From: Microglena sp. YARC
Lineage: Eukaryota; Chlorophyta; Chlorophyceae; Chlamydomonadales; Chlamydomonadaceae
DNA: 64,000 bases
Reading direction: 5' to 3'
NCBI GenBank assembly: GCA_022414725.1
Contig: CM039464.1
Span: 26,004,327 to 26,068,326 of the forward strand
The translations under genes and the position numbers were made by a program. Shown here one piece after another: positions 1-8,647 of the stretch. How positions within the stretch are numbered: position 1 is the first letter of the stretch; each line of letters starts with the position of its first letter. The notes beneath the pieces were generated by a model. That model did no database searches. It was not told where the DNA came from and saw nothing but the letters and a program-made list of their open reading frames with translations.

Positions 1-300
1 ACTGTTAGAGGTTGCAATGTTTTGGCCCCCCCCTTCATAGGTTTTTTTCTTAGTAGTCCTAGCCCCTTCTCTTGGGCTTGCCTGTTTTTGCTTCTTCCTT
101 GCCTCTCTGGTTTGTTTGTCTTCTGTTCCCGTCCTCCTTTGACCCTTACGTCGCCCAGGTGGTGTCCGTCCCTTAGCTGTCCCTTAGCCGTTCTTGTCCT
201 TTTCTTTGGTCTTTTCTCCTTGGTCACAAAGGGCTAGTTTTTATCAGTTGCGCCTTTTCCTGGTTCCCCCCTTTGAAAAAAAAAAAAAAAAAAAAAAAAA
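1..300 (+). mobile_element. LINE family A, 3' end only
   Basis: This is the CT-rich 3'UTR end of a family A LINE, cut by the window start. It carries the family tail: ACAAAGGG at 226-233 pairs with CCCTTTG near 269-275, followed by poly(A) at 276-300. The base after the poly(A) is already the body of another A copy, so this element probably inserted inside that copy. The same ~250 bp recurs at about 5040-5310, 37370-37635 and 57140-57427, and in antisense at 8006-8290 and 63732-63970. Short hydrophobic reading frames here are artefacts of CT richness. Confidence 0.85.
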
Positions 301-1427
301 TTACAAGAAGCATCGTCATGCCCGCCAGCGTGCCGCCCGCTTAGCGGAGGACGACGCCCGGCAGGAATTCTCACAGGTGCATTTCTCCCCCGATGCAATT
401 TCTTTCCTGGCACGCCTCAACATAGCCAAGGCTAAGGCATTAGCAGCAACACTTGCTTGGCAGCAACTCTTTGCTCCAATGCTCAAAGCTTTACCTATCC
501 TTGAGCACACTTATGGGGATTCATCTTCCTTCTTCTTCCACCAGCTTTCCCGTTCCCCTCACCCCCGAGTCCACATCAAGCTTATACAGCCTCCAGGGCC
601 ACCCCAGCATCACCCCCTTTCTGTGGCTGACCTCTCTTCAATGATAGGAGTCAACATAGGACTGGAGTATGCTCGGGACTTTTATAGTGCTGATTCCTCC
701 TTTGGACTGTATCGTCCAAACCCTCACATCAACCAGGCTAACCAGGATCTTCTGCTCACATCCCTCCCTCGTCCCCTCCCCCCTAGTTATGCAGCCCTTG
801 CAGAAGGTGTCAATGGCGATGGCCTAATCACATCAGAGGAGATGGACCTTGCCATCCGCTCTGCTTCTCGAGGCTTCCAGCCCAGGTTATGACGGACTTC
901 CCTTTGAAGTCTACAATGCGTTCCATGAAGAGAACTGTCCCGATCCTTCAAAGGGTTTTCAACTCTGCCTTCCAAGATCAAGTTAACTCGGCCCCCCTAG
1001 CACCCCTCCTTCAGGGAACCATCTGCCTTCTCCACAAGACTGGTCAGCCCAAGACTCCCTCGCAGGTTACCGTCCCTATCACCCTTCTCAATTGCGACCT
1101 TAAGCTGATCCTTTTGATCATGGCTCACCGGCTGCAACGCCCACTGGAATATCTCATCGACGTCACTCAATCAGCTTTCCTCCGTGGCAGAGACATCAGT
1201 GACAACATCCGCTATCACCTAGGCTTGCTGCGCGCTTGAAAGAGCTTGGCTTACCAGGCTGGTTGCTGCATTCTGACCTCACTAAATCTTATGATTCTGT
1301 CAACAGGGATGGCTCCTAATGACAATGTCAGCCATGGGATTCAATAGTGCAGGCATCACGCGCTGGTGCGATATCCTCATGAATGGCAGCTCTACGCGAG
1401 TGCGTCTCAACGGTTTCTTCACTACCT

Positions 1428-1616
1428 GAATGTGAATGTTCGTTTGGTCGTGGGTTGGTATCTCTCACCAACCCTAAGTGCGCCTTCTTTGCATATTGTA
1501 GGAGTGGCACCACCATTCGAACTGAATCCTCCGTGTCGCTGGTTTGTGTCGGGGGACCCACCTCCTGGGGTGAAAATCCTTTCACAACTAAAAAAAAAAA
1601 AAAAAAAAAAAAAAAA
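1428..1616 (+). mobile_element. Short element family C, 5'-truncated, inserted in A1
   Basis: This insertion separates 'actacct' from 'cctccttcccc', which are continuous in the A copy at 11701-11730. The duplicated target is therefore only about 3-4 bp. The body matches the 3' third of the longer C copy at 39031-39590. It ends in a small hairpin (GTGAAA, loop ATCC, TTTCAC at 1570-1585), then ACAACT and poly(A) to 1616. No coding capacity is visible. It resembles a SINE, but clear Pol III A and B boxes were not found. Confidence 0.75.
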
Positions 1617-4350
1617 CCTCCTTCCCCAACACTTCCGTCTTCCCTCAGGGTGGGGCCTTGAGCTGTAATCAATGGGTCATCATCTTTGAGCCCTTCATCA
1701 CCTACAATAACCAACTGAGATCTTGTGGAACTCTGCAATCCTTCCGTCTTCCCTCAGGAGAGTCGGCCCCTGCCCCCCTCTCGTTTGCTGACGATGGCAA
1801 GCACTTTGTCCTCAACCCAGCCACAGATGGGCCTATCATCAAGGAGACATACGTTGTAGCCAATTCGGCTGGCTTACCCGCCCAGTCTGTTCCCAAGACC
1901 CGTCTTCTGCTTCTTGAACTTCCCCCAGACATACCCCTCCTGCAGATCTGGGACCCCGCCCTTGGCACCCATCACTTGACCGGTTACCACCTCCATCCCC
2001 CAGACACACCTCACAGATTGCTGGGCGTGCCGTTCGGTGCAGACACTGCCCTTTGCAAGGCTGCAAGCCTACCAGCACATGCCCCATAGCATCTCACGTG
2101 CAGCAGCTCCATGGCTCTCACGCAATCTCAATGTTATTGGAAGGGCGCATGTTGCTATGCAATGCTTGGCTTCCAAGTATATCTTCCAAGCTAACTTTGC
2201 TTCACCACCAGCGCCTCTCCGCCAGCAGTTGCAATCTTCTCTCAATGCCTTTTTTGCAACCTCATGCCTGCAGGAGGAGGAATCACCACGTCCAGGACAC
2301 CTCTTCCCCCGCTTCGGGACAGCCGTCCTTCCTTTTCATCGAGGAGGGCTTGCTGTACCCCATCTTGCTTCCCACTCGGCTGCTATGCTGGCCAAGACCA
2401 CATGGCTCCTCTTCAGTTACACAGGTCACCCCTGGCAGCAGCTCTACCGTCACAAGATTTCTCGGGCTGTGCGCCTTCCTCCAGGTCAGGCAAGTGGATA
2501 CCATGCCCTGGTTACCGCCCCGTCTTCTGTGGACATCGTCTCAATCACCACCAACTTGGCCCGGGAAAGTGCAGAGGCTTTTCTCCTGCTGAACATTCGT
2601 AGAATTATCGCTCCGCCCATGCAGTGCCCCAATCCATCCTACTGGAAACCACCTTCAACAACACCCCTCCTTTCCGTCCATGCCCATCACCTCAAACCAA
2701 GTGCTCTCCTCCCAAGCACTCTCGTGGCACCGTCTCAAGGACATCCGCTCAGCTCATCAACAACGAGCTCACCTCCCTCCCGCTGCTGTCCAAGACCTTG
2801 ACTTCATCCTCTCCCTCTCTGCCAGACCCCTGGCGGGATGCTGTCCTCCTTCCTGAACTTCCACCTCCCAAATGGAAGCTCTTTTCCCGCTGTGGCCCCT
2901 GCTGGTCCCCTTGCAGAGGGGCCAGATCCCCTCACTGGAGAGGACCGTCTTTGGGAGGTCTGGCCCTCTGGCCGGTTACACCCTCTCACCCTTCCTGCCC
3001 TTCCCCCCCAAGGACACCCCCAAGCTGCCCTCATCACCCTACGCAAGAATCCTCGAGAAGCATGGTTACGGGCAGACTTTGAGGAGCAGCTGATCCAGCA
3101 AGGCCTCCCCCCCACCAGAGGCAAGAGCTCTTGGAACCATGGCTGGTTGGTCTTTGGGAGGACCTCCAACTGGACCCAACAACATGGGGTCTCCACCTCC
3201 ATGATGATACTGAGGTGAACCTTCTTGAACTCTCTGTGCGCCAAGCACGGCAGGCCCTTCTTCACCAACATATTATGCAACAAAGCCCCAGTTCCCAGCC
3301 ATTTTGTGCCAGGTTATACCGAGGAACGTGCTGCTTGGCCCAGGCTGTGGAGCATTCTACCCCCCTCCACCTTGACACTCACCCTAGCACTAACCCTGAC
3401 CTGCGAGGCCTCCGTGGTCTTGAATCCCGATGGATCGCCTCAGCAACAGAGAGAGCGCTCGTTGTCACCCCTATTCCAGTCCCCTCCCCTGAAGACCTCC
3501 CACAGAACGCTTGGGTAGACTTACATCGTGTCCGCCCCTCCCGTCCAGGCCCAGCGGAGAGAACTGCTCAAAGACAAGACGAACCTCAAGTCTCCCTCCC
3601 TCTACGTGCAGGCTTTTCGCAGGTGTGGGTACGCCTCGCTGACAAGACTCTCCACCGTCCTTATACCATCACTTGCCGGAGCTTGCTTCATGGCACCCTG
3701 GGCTGCAATGCGTTCCTTGCTCATGTACGAGGACGCTTCCAACGGGTCAACCAAGACGACCCCCCTCCATAGTTCTGCTCCAGCCCTGACTGCTTGCAGC
3801 TGCACACTGCTGACACAATGTCTCACGCTTTCTTGGAATGCCCTGATTCTGCCCCTGTCATAGACTGGCTCCTTTCCACTTGGGAGACCCTCACCGGTGG
3901 GCAGCGCCTTCCTCGTTGCCCCTTCTTCCTCCTCGGTGACGACATCACCCTTTTGGCCCGGGACACCCCCTCCTCCGTCTACCCTAAGGTTGTGGTCCTT
4001 CCTGCGTATAACCACCTTGGGCGCGATATGGCAGGTCCGTTCGTCCCGGGCTGACAGACTGGACCATTCTGAGCCCCTTCACCATCAAGGCTATCTGCCT
4101 TGCCCTTGGCCACCTTCACCAAGCCATCGCCAGGGACTGGATGCGCACCCAGACGGATCTTCGACACCTTGATAATGGCGCCTTCTGTCAAGATTGGTGG
4201 CGTGGCCTAGATTGCTCTCTCACAGTGGCTTCCTTTGCAAGCTTATGGGCCACCCCCCCGATCTTTTGCACCATGATTGGGGTCACTCCCGGTGTCCAGG
4301 AGCCTGATACCCGCACCATGGAAATGACAATCCCCATGGCCCCAGCGCTC

Positions 4351-4697
4351 CCTACAATCCCAGACCCAATCCCAGACCCAGCCCAAGCCCTAGTTCTAGA
4401 CCTTGATCTAGACCCTGTCCTAGATCCAGCCCATTACCCGGATCTAGACCTTGCTCTAGACCCTGACCCAGACCCAGCCCATTCCCGAGCTCTAGACCCT
4501 GATCTTGACCCTGACCTAGGTCCAGCCCAAGCCCCAGCTCTAGGCCCCGATCTTGACCTTGACCTAGATCCAGCCCGAGCCCAAGATCAAGACCCTGCCC
4601 AGAGCAGGATCAGGTTCCAGATTTGGACACAGCACACGACAACGTTCCAGGTCAGGGGCTAGATCTGGACCAAGATCATGGTCCAGATCTGCGCTAA
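4351..4697 (+). repeat. Asp-Pro-Leu coding repeat at the end of ORF2 (A1)
   Basis: This is an imperfect repeat of about 6-12 bp units such as GACCCTGATCTA, reading as DPDLDP, DPAQ and GPDLDP in the ORF2 frame downstream of the zinc knuckle. It is rich in GATC sites. Every A copy that reaches this point has it. In the inverted copy it stays open from the knuckle to the stop at 8648, so it is probably translated. Confidence 0.8.
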
Positions 4698-5258
4698 GAT
4701 CCAGATCAAGATCTAGATCTTGATACTGTCTCTGTCTTCATTCCTGTTGTACATGCCCAGACCAGTCTTTTAGGTTTTCGCTTTGCTTCCAGTTGTCTTT
4801 CTTCTTTTCTGGTTGCCTCCCTGCTTTTGGCTTGTTTGTGCAGTTTCTCCCTTAGTTTGCTTCCCCTAGTTCAGTTTCCACCCTTAGTTGCCTTCTTAGT
4901 TTCCCCCTCAGTTGCCTCCTTAGTCCCCCCCCCCCCCCCCCCCCCTCCCCCCTTTTTTCTCTTAGTTTCTCGCATAGTTTTCCTTTTAGTCCTCCTTAGT
5001 TTGCATCTTCCTCTTCCAGTCTTCTGATCCGGTGACTGTTAGAGGTTGCAATGTTTTGGCCCCCCCTTCTTAGGTCTTTTTTCTTAGTAGTCCTAGCCCT
5101 TTCTCTTGGGCTTCCTGTTTTTGGCTTCTTCCTTGCCTCTTCTGGTTTGTTTGTCTTCTGTTCCTGTCCTCCTTTGTCCCTTACATCGCCCAGGTGGTGT
5201 CCGTCCTTAGCTGTCCCTTAGCCGTTCTTGTCTTTTTTCTTTGTCTTTCTCCTTGGTC

Positions 5259-5310
5259 ACAAAGGGCTAGGTTTTATCAGTTTGCGCCTTTTCCTGGTTC
5301 CCCCCTTTGT
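5259..5310 (+). promoter_or_regulatory. 3' terminal hairpin of LINE A (putative RT recognition site)
   Basis: ACAAAGGG (5259-5266) pairs with CCCTTTGT (5303-5310). Just inside, CTAGG can pair with CCTGG, leaving a T-rich loop. The poly(A) starts at the next base. Family B has the same fold with a compensatory change at 5361-5411. Stem-loops at LINE 3' ends are known RT binding sites in several tail-specific LINEs. Binding here is inferred. Confidence 0.65.
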
Positions 5311-5700
5311 AAAAAAAAAAAAAAAAAAAAAAACATTTTCTTTTTTTTTTTTTTTTTTTTACATAGGGAGGAACCAGGAAAGGGAACATCTGATAAAACC
5401 TAGCCCTATGTGACCTAGGGAGAAAAACTAAATAAGAAGATTAGAGGACATGGACCAAAAGTCCGCTAAGACAAAAGATCCGAAGACAAAAGACGAAAAG
5501 ACTAGGGGACAAAAGACCGAGGGACACAAACTAATTACTAGGAGGACAAAGGACAAAGGGCCTTCCGAGCACCACCCCACCTCCAAGCAACACTGTTTCT
5601 CCCCAACCAATAAAACACCACTGTTACCTCCAAGAGCAACACAGAAAAAGAAGGAAAGGCATGCACCCGAAGGTCTTGCTGATCTAAGATTAAAACACTG

Positions 5701-6400
5701 CAGGGCATCACTCCTGTAACAGGCCAGTGCATCAGGGCATCACTCCTTTAGCAAACCATCACATACTCTCAGCAGCCTAGTAACATGTCGCTAGGTCACC
5801 CATGCAGACCAGCAAGCTCTGCAAAGACGACCAGAGCGCGGCATGCAACAAAAAACAGGACAGGGCCAAAGCTAACACTAACATGGTAACTAAAAAAAAA
5901 ATCGAAAGAAGCAAATCAAACTCCTTAGAAAACGTCCTGGACGGTGAAAGGGTAGAACCCCCCCAAGATCCACTGACCAGCAAGGAAAAAACCTTAAAGG
6001 CGCACTAAAGCAGCTTAGCAAATAAACCGGTAGCCTGTGCATCAGGGCATCACTCCATTAGCATGTCAGCGCAGTCTATCAGCAGCCTAGTATCAAGCCA
6101 CTAGGTCGCCGATGCAAATCAGCAAGCTCTGCAAAGAAAACCAAACGCGGCATGTCTACGGTTCAAAGGTAGCGGTAACAAGGTAACAAAAACTATGTAG
6201 CTCCTAAGTAAGCCTCCTGAACCTGCAGACGCAAGAAACAACACGGTACAGGGCATCACTCCTATAACAGTCCAGTGCATCAGGGCATCACTCCATCAGC
6301 AGACCGGCGTGCCAGCTAAGCTGTCAAGTAGCATGCCACTTCTTCTCCAATGCAGACCAGCAAGCTCTGTAAGGAAGAAGACCAAAGCAGGGCATGCTAC
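5701..6400 (-). repeat. Internal modules of family B (three related copies)
   Basis: Each module contains GGAGTGATGCCCTGATGCA, then a 'ctgctgagagt'-like stretch, then GCAGAGCTTGCTG, read on the minus strand. Copies lie at about 5701-5850, 6038-6165 and 6244-6400. Other B elements carry fewer modules: the copy at 13307-14780 lacks the middle part found here at about 5860-6160. Recombination between modules would explain this. Function is unknown. Confidence 0.65.
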
Positions 6401-6885
6401 TGATAAACAGGTCCGGGAAAAAGCAAACAAAAACAGTCTTCAGGGCAGGAGCAGCAGATCCACCCCCAAAAACTACTATCCAGCCCTCTAGGGCAGCAAA
6501 ATGCTAAGACAAACTGTATCGCTATGGTTTCCAACCAATGTCACACTCCAGGATCGGCAAGTCTCTAATTAGAGAACAAGAAGATGCTGACCAATGCAGA
6601 CCTTCAGAAGGAAACCTGCTGACTGAGAATTCAAGAAAGAGGGAATGAGTCTCAACAGCACAACACCTGTCTAAGGCCAAAAAACTCTAAAAAATCGCAG
6701 ACATTGCTAGGGCGAAAAAAGGACCTCCAGCTCCAATTGTCGCCTCAAAGCTTCGTCTACTAGGTATCTCAGCAGCTGACATGAAGGAGCAGGGATGAGA
6801 GGGAGGAGATGGAGGATTCTGAGAGGAAGGAGGAAGTGGGTGGGGCTCGGAAGAAGGGAATCAGGAGAGAGCTGCTTCTGAAGTA

Positions 6886-7206
6886 CTAAGGATGGGGGTC
6901 GGGTGGTCCCAAATTAACTTGAAGAGAATAGCCTGCCCCCCTCCAGTAGGCTGACCTCTTATGCTGACCTCTGGAGGGGGCAGAGTAGCGGATTAGACCG
7001 CATGAGCGTCTGTAACACTCAAAATGGGGCACTGAGCAGCTCCCATAGCCGCGAAATTGCAGTCGCTCCAGCCGAATTGGCCGAAGCAGCTTCGCAGCAA
7101 AGTTAGAAGGCGGCCGGAGAGCAGACATTGCTAGGGCGAAAAAAGGACCTCCAGCTCCAATTGTCGCCTTAAAGCTTCGTCTACTAGGTATCTCAGCAGC
7201 TGACAT
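6886..7206 (-). CDS. Small open frame in the B head monomer
   Basis: A 106-residue frame begins MSAAEIPSRRSF and continues with a Gly-Pro-Phe segment and an Arg/Leu-rich middle. A second head monomer on + at 39643-39855 keeps the same frame for about 65 residues with few changes, and a third at about 37797 is broken. No known domain is recognised. It could be a translated leader peptide of B, or simply a frame kept open by recent common descent. Confidence 0.3.
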   Translation of the reverse strand: MSAAEIPSRRSFKATIGAGGPFFALAMSALRPPSNFAAKLLRPIRLERLQFRGYGSCSVPHFECYRRSCGLIRYSAPSRGQHKRSAYWRGAGYSLQVNLGPPDPHP

Positions 7207-7280
7207 GAAGGAGCAGGGATGAGAGGGAGGAGATGGAGGATTCTGAGAGGAAGGAGGAAGTGGGTGGGGCTCGGAAGAAG

Positions 7281-7811
7281 GTGTTGGCGTACATTTCTGG
7301 CACTCTGGACTATGGGTTGTTCTTTGGAGGCAGTGATCTGCTGGAGCTTCAGGGCTACGCTGACTCAGACTTCACTGGAGACACTGACACACGCAGGTCG
7401 ACGACTGGCTACGCTTTCAGGCTGAATGGAGCTGTGGTCTCCTGGCAGAGCCGACTGCAGCCCACGGTGGCGCACTCCACCACAGAGGCTGAGTACATGG
7501 CTGCTGGTGCAGCTGTCAAGGAAGCACTCTGGTTCAGGAAGCTTCTACCTGAGTTTGGAATGGTGCTAGGAGCAGTACCTATCTACGGTGACAACCAAGC
7601 AGCCATTAAGCTGCTGAAGAACCCCATCTCTTGCGTGCGCACGAAGCATATTGATGTTGTGCACCACTTTGCGCGTGAGCGAGTGGCAAGGTCAGAGGTG
7701 ACCTTCACCTACATCTCCACTGAGGAAATGGTGGCAGATGTACTCACTAAAATCCTGCCTAGGTGCAAGTTTGAGCTGTGCAGGCTCGGGTTGGGAGTTA
7801 CCAACAAGTAG
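7281..7811 (+). pseudogene. Ty1/copia polyprotein fragment: RNase H end
   Basis: An uninterrupted 3' end of a copia-type pol gene encodes RNase H, which removes the RNA strand during reverse transcription. Visible are GYADSDFTGD (first catalytic Asp), RRSTTGYAF, SWQSRLQPTVAHSTTEAEY (catalytic Glu in TEAEY), GDNQAAIKL (catalytic Asp) and RTKHIDVVHHFARERV followed by MVADVLTK, the usual copia C-terminal signature. The stop TAG is at 7809-7811. The 5' side is missing: protease, integrase and RT are absent because the B head abuts at about 7280, so no native start exists. The clean frame, unlike the broken LINE frames, suggests a young fragment. Confidence 0.9.
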
Positions 7812-7828
7812 GAACATTCAGTCAGTCA

Positions 7829-7984
7829 CGAGTGGGAGTGTTAGAATATCAGTTAGCACTTGCCTTGTGATATTTGATGACGGACTAGACTTCATGTGAT
7901 GCTAATTAGGTAAAGGCAAAACGCTGCCCCCGGAGGGATTCGAACCCCTGTCGAATCTCCGAATAGCTCATGGCCCTACACCAC
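7829..7984 (+). mobile_element. Copia polypurine tract and truncated 3' LTR
   Basis: Just after the copia stop, a purine-rich stretch (ACGAGTGGGAG, 7828-7838) precedes TGTTAGAATATC at 7839. This is the classic copia arrangement of polypurine tract then LTR starting with TG. The LTR is cut at 7984 by the poly(T) of the inverted A copy. The matching 5' LTR is not in the window. The tRNA-like stretch at 7925-7984 may lie inside the LTR or just beyond its end. Confidence 0.7.
7925..7984 (-). tRNA. tRNA-like 3' half (fragment)
   Basis: On the minus strand the segment ends with a T-arm (AGGGG, loop TTCGAAT, CCCTC) and a 3' acceptor strand CGGGGGC plus discriminator A. A short T run about 4 nt downstream could serve as a Pol III terminator. 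A GAGC segment could be the 3' strand of a D stem. The anticodon arm does not fold cleanly and the 5' half is missing, because a LINE A poly(A) tail joins at 7985. One T-stem pair is mismatched. It is a truncated tRNA gene or a tRNA-derived repeat; the amino acid cannot be assigned. Confidence 0.5.
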
Positions 7985-8336
7985 TTTTTTTTTTTTTTTT
8001 TTTTTACAAAGGGGGGAACCAGGAAAAGGCGCAACTGATAAAACCTAGCCCTTCGTGACCAAGGATAAAAGACCAAAGAAAAAGACAAGAACGGCTAAGG
8101 GACAGCTAAGGGACGGACACCACCTGGGTGACGTAAGGGACAAAGGAGGACGGGAACAAAAGACAAACAAACCAGAGAGGCAAGGAAGAAGCCAAAAACA
8201 GGAAGCCCAAGAGAAGGGGCTAGGACTACTAAGAAAAAAGACCTAAGAAGGGGGGGGCCATAACATTGCAACCTCTAACAGTCACCGGATCAGAAGACTG
8301 AAAGAGGAGATTCAAAGTAAGGACTAAAAGGAAAAC

Positions 8337-8365
8337 TTTTTTTTTTTTTTTTTTTTTTTTATATA
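8337..8365 (-). repeat. Orphan poly(A) tail insertion in the A2 3'UTR
   Basis: A2 reads 'ggaaaac', a run of about 22 T, 'atata', then 'ctatgcgag'. Other A copies have 'ggaaaactatgcgag' without interruption. Read on the minus strand the insert is TATAT followed by poly(A), like the extreme 3' end of the E-type tail at 14988-15012. It fits a retroelement insertion truncated to almost nothing but its tail. Confidence 0.5.
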
Positions 8366-8647
8366 CTATGCGAGAAACTAAGAGAAAAAAAGGGGGGAGG
8401 GGGGGGGGGGGGGGGGGGGGGACTAAGGAGGCAACTGAGGGGAAACTAAGGAGGCAACTAAGGGTGGAAACTGAACTAGGGGAAGCAAACTAAAGGAGAA
8501 ACTGCAAAAACAAGCCAAAAGCAGGGAGGCAACCAGAAAAGAAGAAAGACAACTGGAAGCAAAGCGAAAATCTAAAAGACTGGTCTGGGCATGTACAACA
8601 GGAAAGAAGACAGAGACAGTATCAAGATCTAGATCTTGATCTGGATC

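Larger units (their letters stand above)
301..4697 (+). pseudogene. LINE A ORF2 (reverse transcriptase, zinc knuckle), broken
   Basis: The product would be the LINE replication protein that nicks target DNA and copies its RNA by target-primed reverse transcription. Visible in order are ITSEEMDLAI then PGYDGLPFEVY (840-925, split by a frameshift), LLHKTG (about 1029), QSAFLRGRDISDNI (about 1167-1208) and the RT active site FADD at 1784-1795. A GGLAVPHL stretch follows near 2345. A CCHC knuckle (C-x4-C-x10-H-x4-C) lies at about 3778-3845. The usual Tyr of YADD is Phe here, a common variant. The frame then runs into an acidic Asp-Pro-Leu repeat ending at a TAA at 4695-4697. At least five frameshifts and the C insertion make this copy inactive. 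Matching frames in other copies show that the frameshifts are secondary. Recognition as an L1-like LINE ORF2 is secure; the exact clade is not. Confidence 0.88.
301..5333 (+). mobile_element. LINE family A, 5'-truncated copy A1
   Basis: This is the longest + copy of the A LINE. It begins between the endonuclease and RT domains and runs through the RT, the zinc knuckle, an Asp-Pro-Leu repeat tail (stop near 4697), a 3'UTR with a run of about 21 C (4925-4945), the terminal hairpin (5259-5310) and poly(A) (5311-5333). A C element is inserted at 1428-1616. The copy at 7985-13172 has the same structure in inverted orientation and is very similar by eye, so both are probably recent insertions. Confidence 0.9.
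5335..7280 (-). mobile_element. Family B element, longest copy
   Basis: Read on the minus strand, this copy starts with about 1.4 copies of a ~425 bp head monomer (7285 to 6690). It continues through three related internal modules (6400 to 5700) and a CT-rich 3' region, and ends in the B-type hairpin (ACATAGGG and CCCTATGT, 5361-5411) and poly(A), seen as poly(T) at 5336-5360. No RT, integrase or transposase was found. The tail is homologous to that of family A, so B looks like a non-autonomous partner of A. Its head is joined directly to the copia fragment at about 7280. Confidence 0.8.

Noticed and set aside
22..237. Hydrophobic, signal-peptide-like frames in LINE 3'UTRs (also 4827-5027, 37379-37810, 50312-50985)
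   Set aside because: They arise from CT-rich noncoding UTR, are not conserved between copies and run into the poly(A) hairpin.
800..880. EF-hand-like motif (NGDGLITSEEM)
   Set aside because: The sequence lies in the conserved LINE stretch before the RT (ITSEEMDLAI, PGYDGLP), and no paired EF-hand is present.
7925..7984. tmRNA-like 3' end
   Set aside because: GATTCGAC resembles tmRNA only over a few bases. The T-arm and acceptor are equally typical of a tRNA, and no tag-coding frame or CCA context is present.
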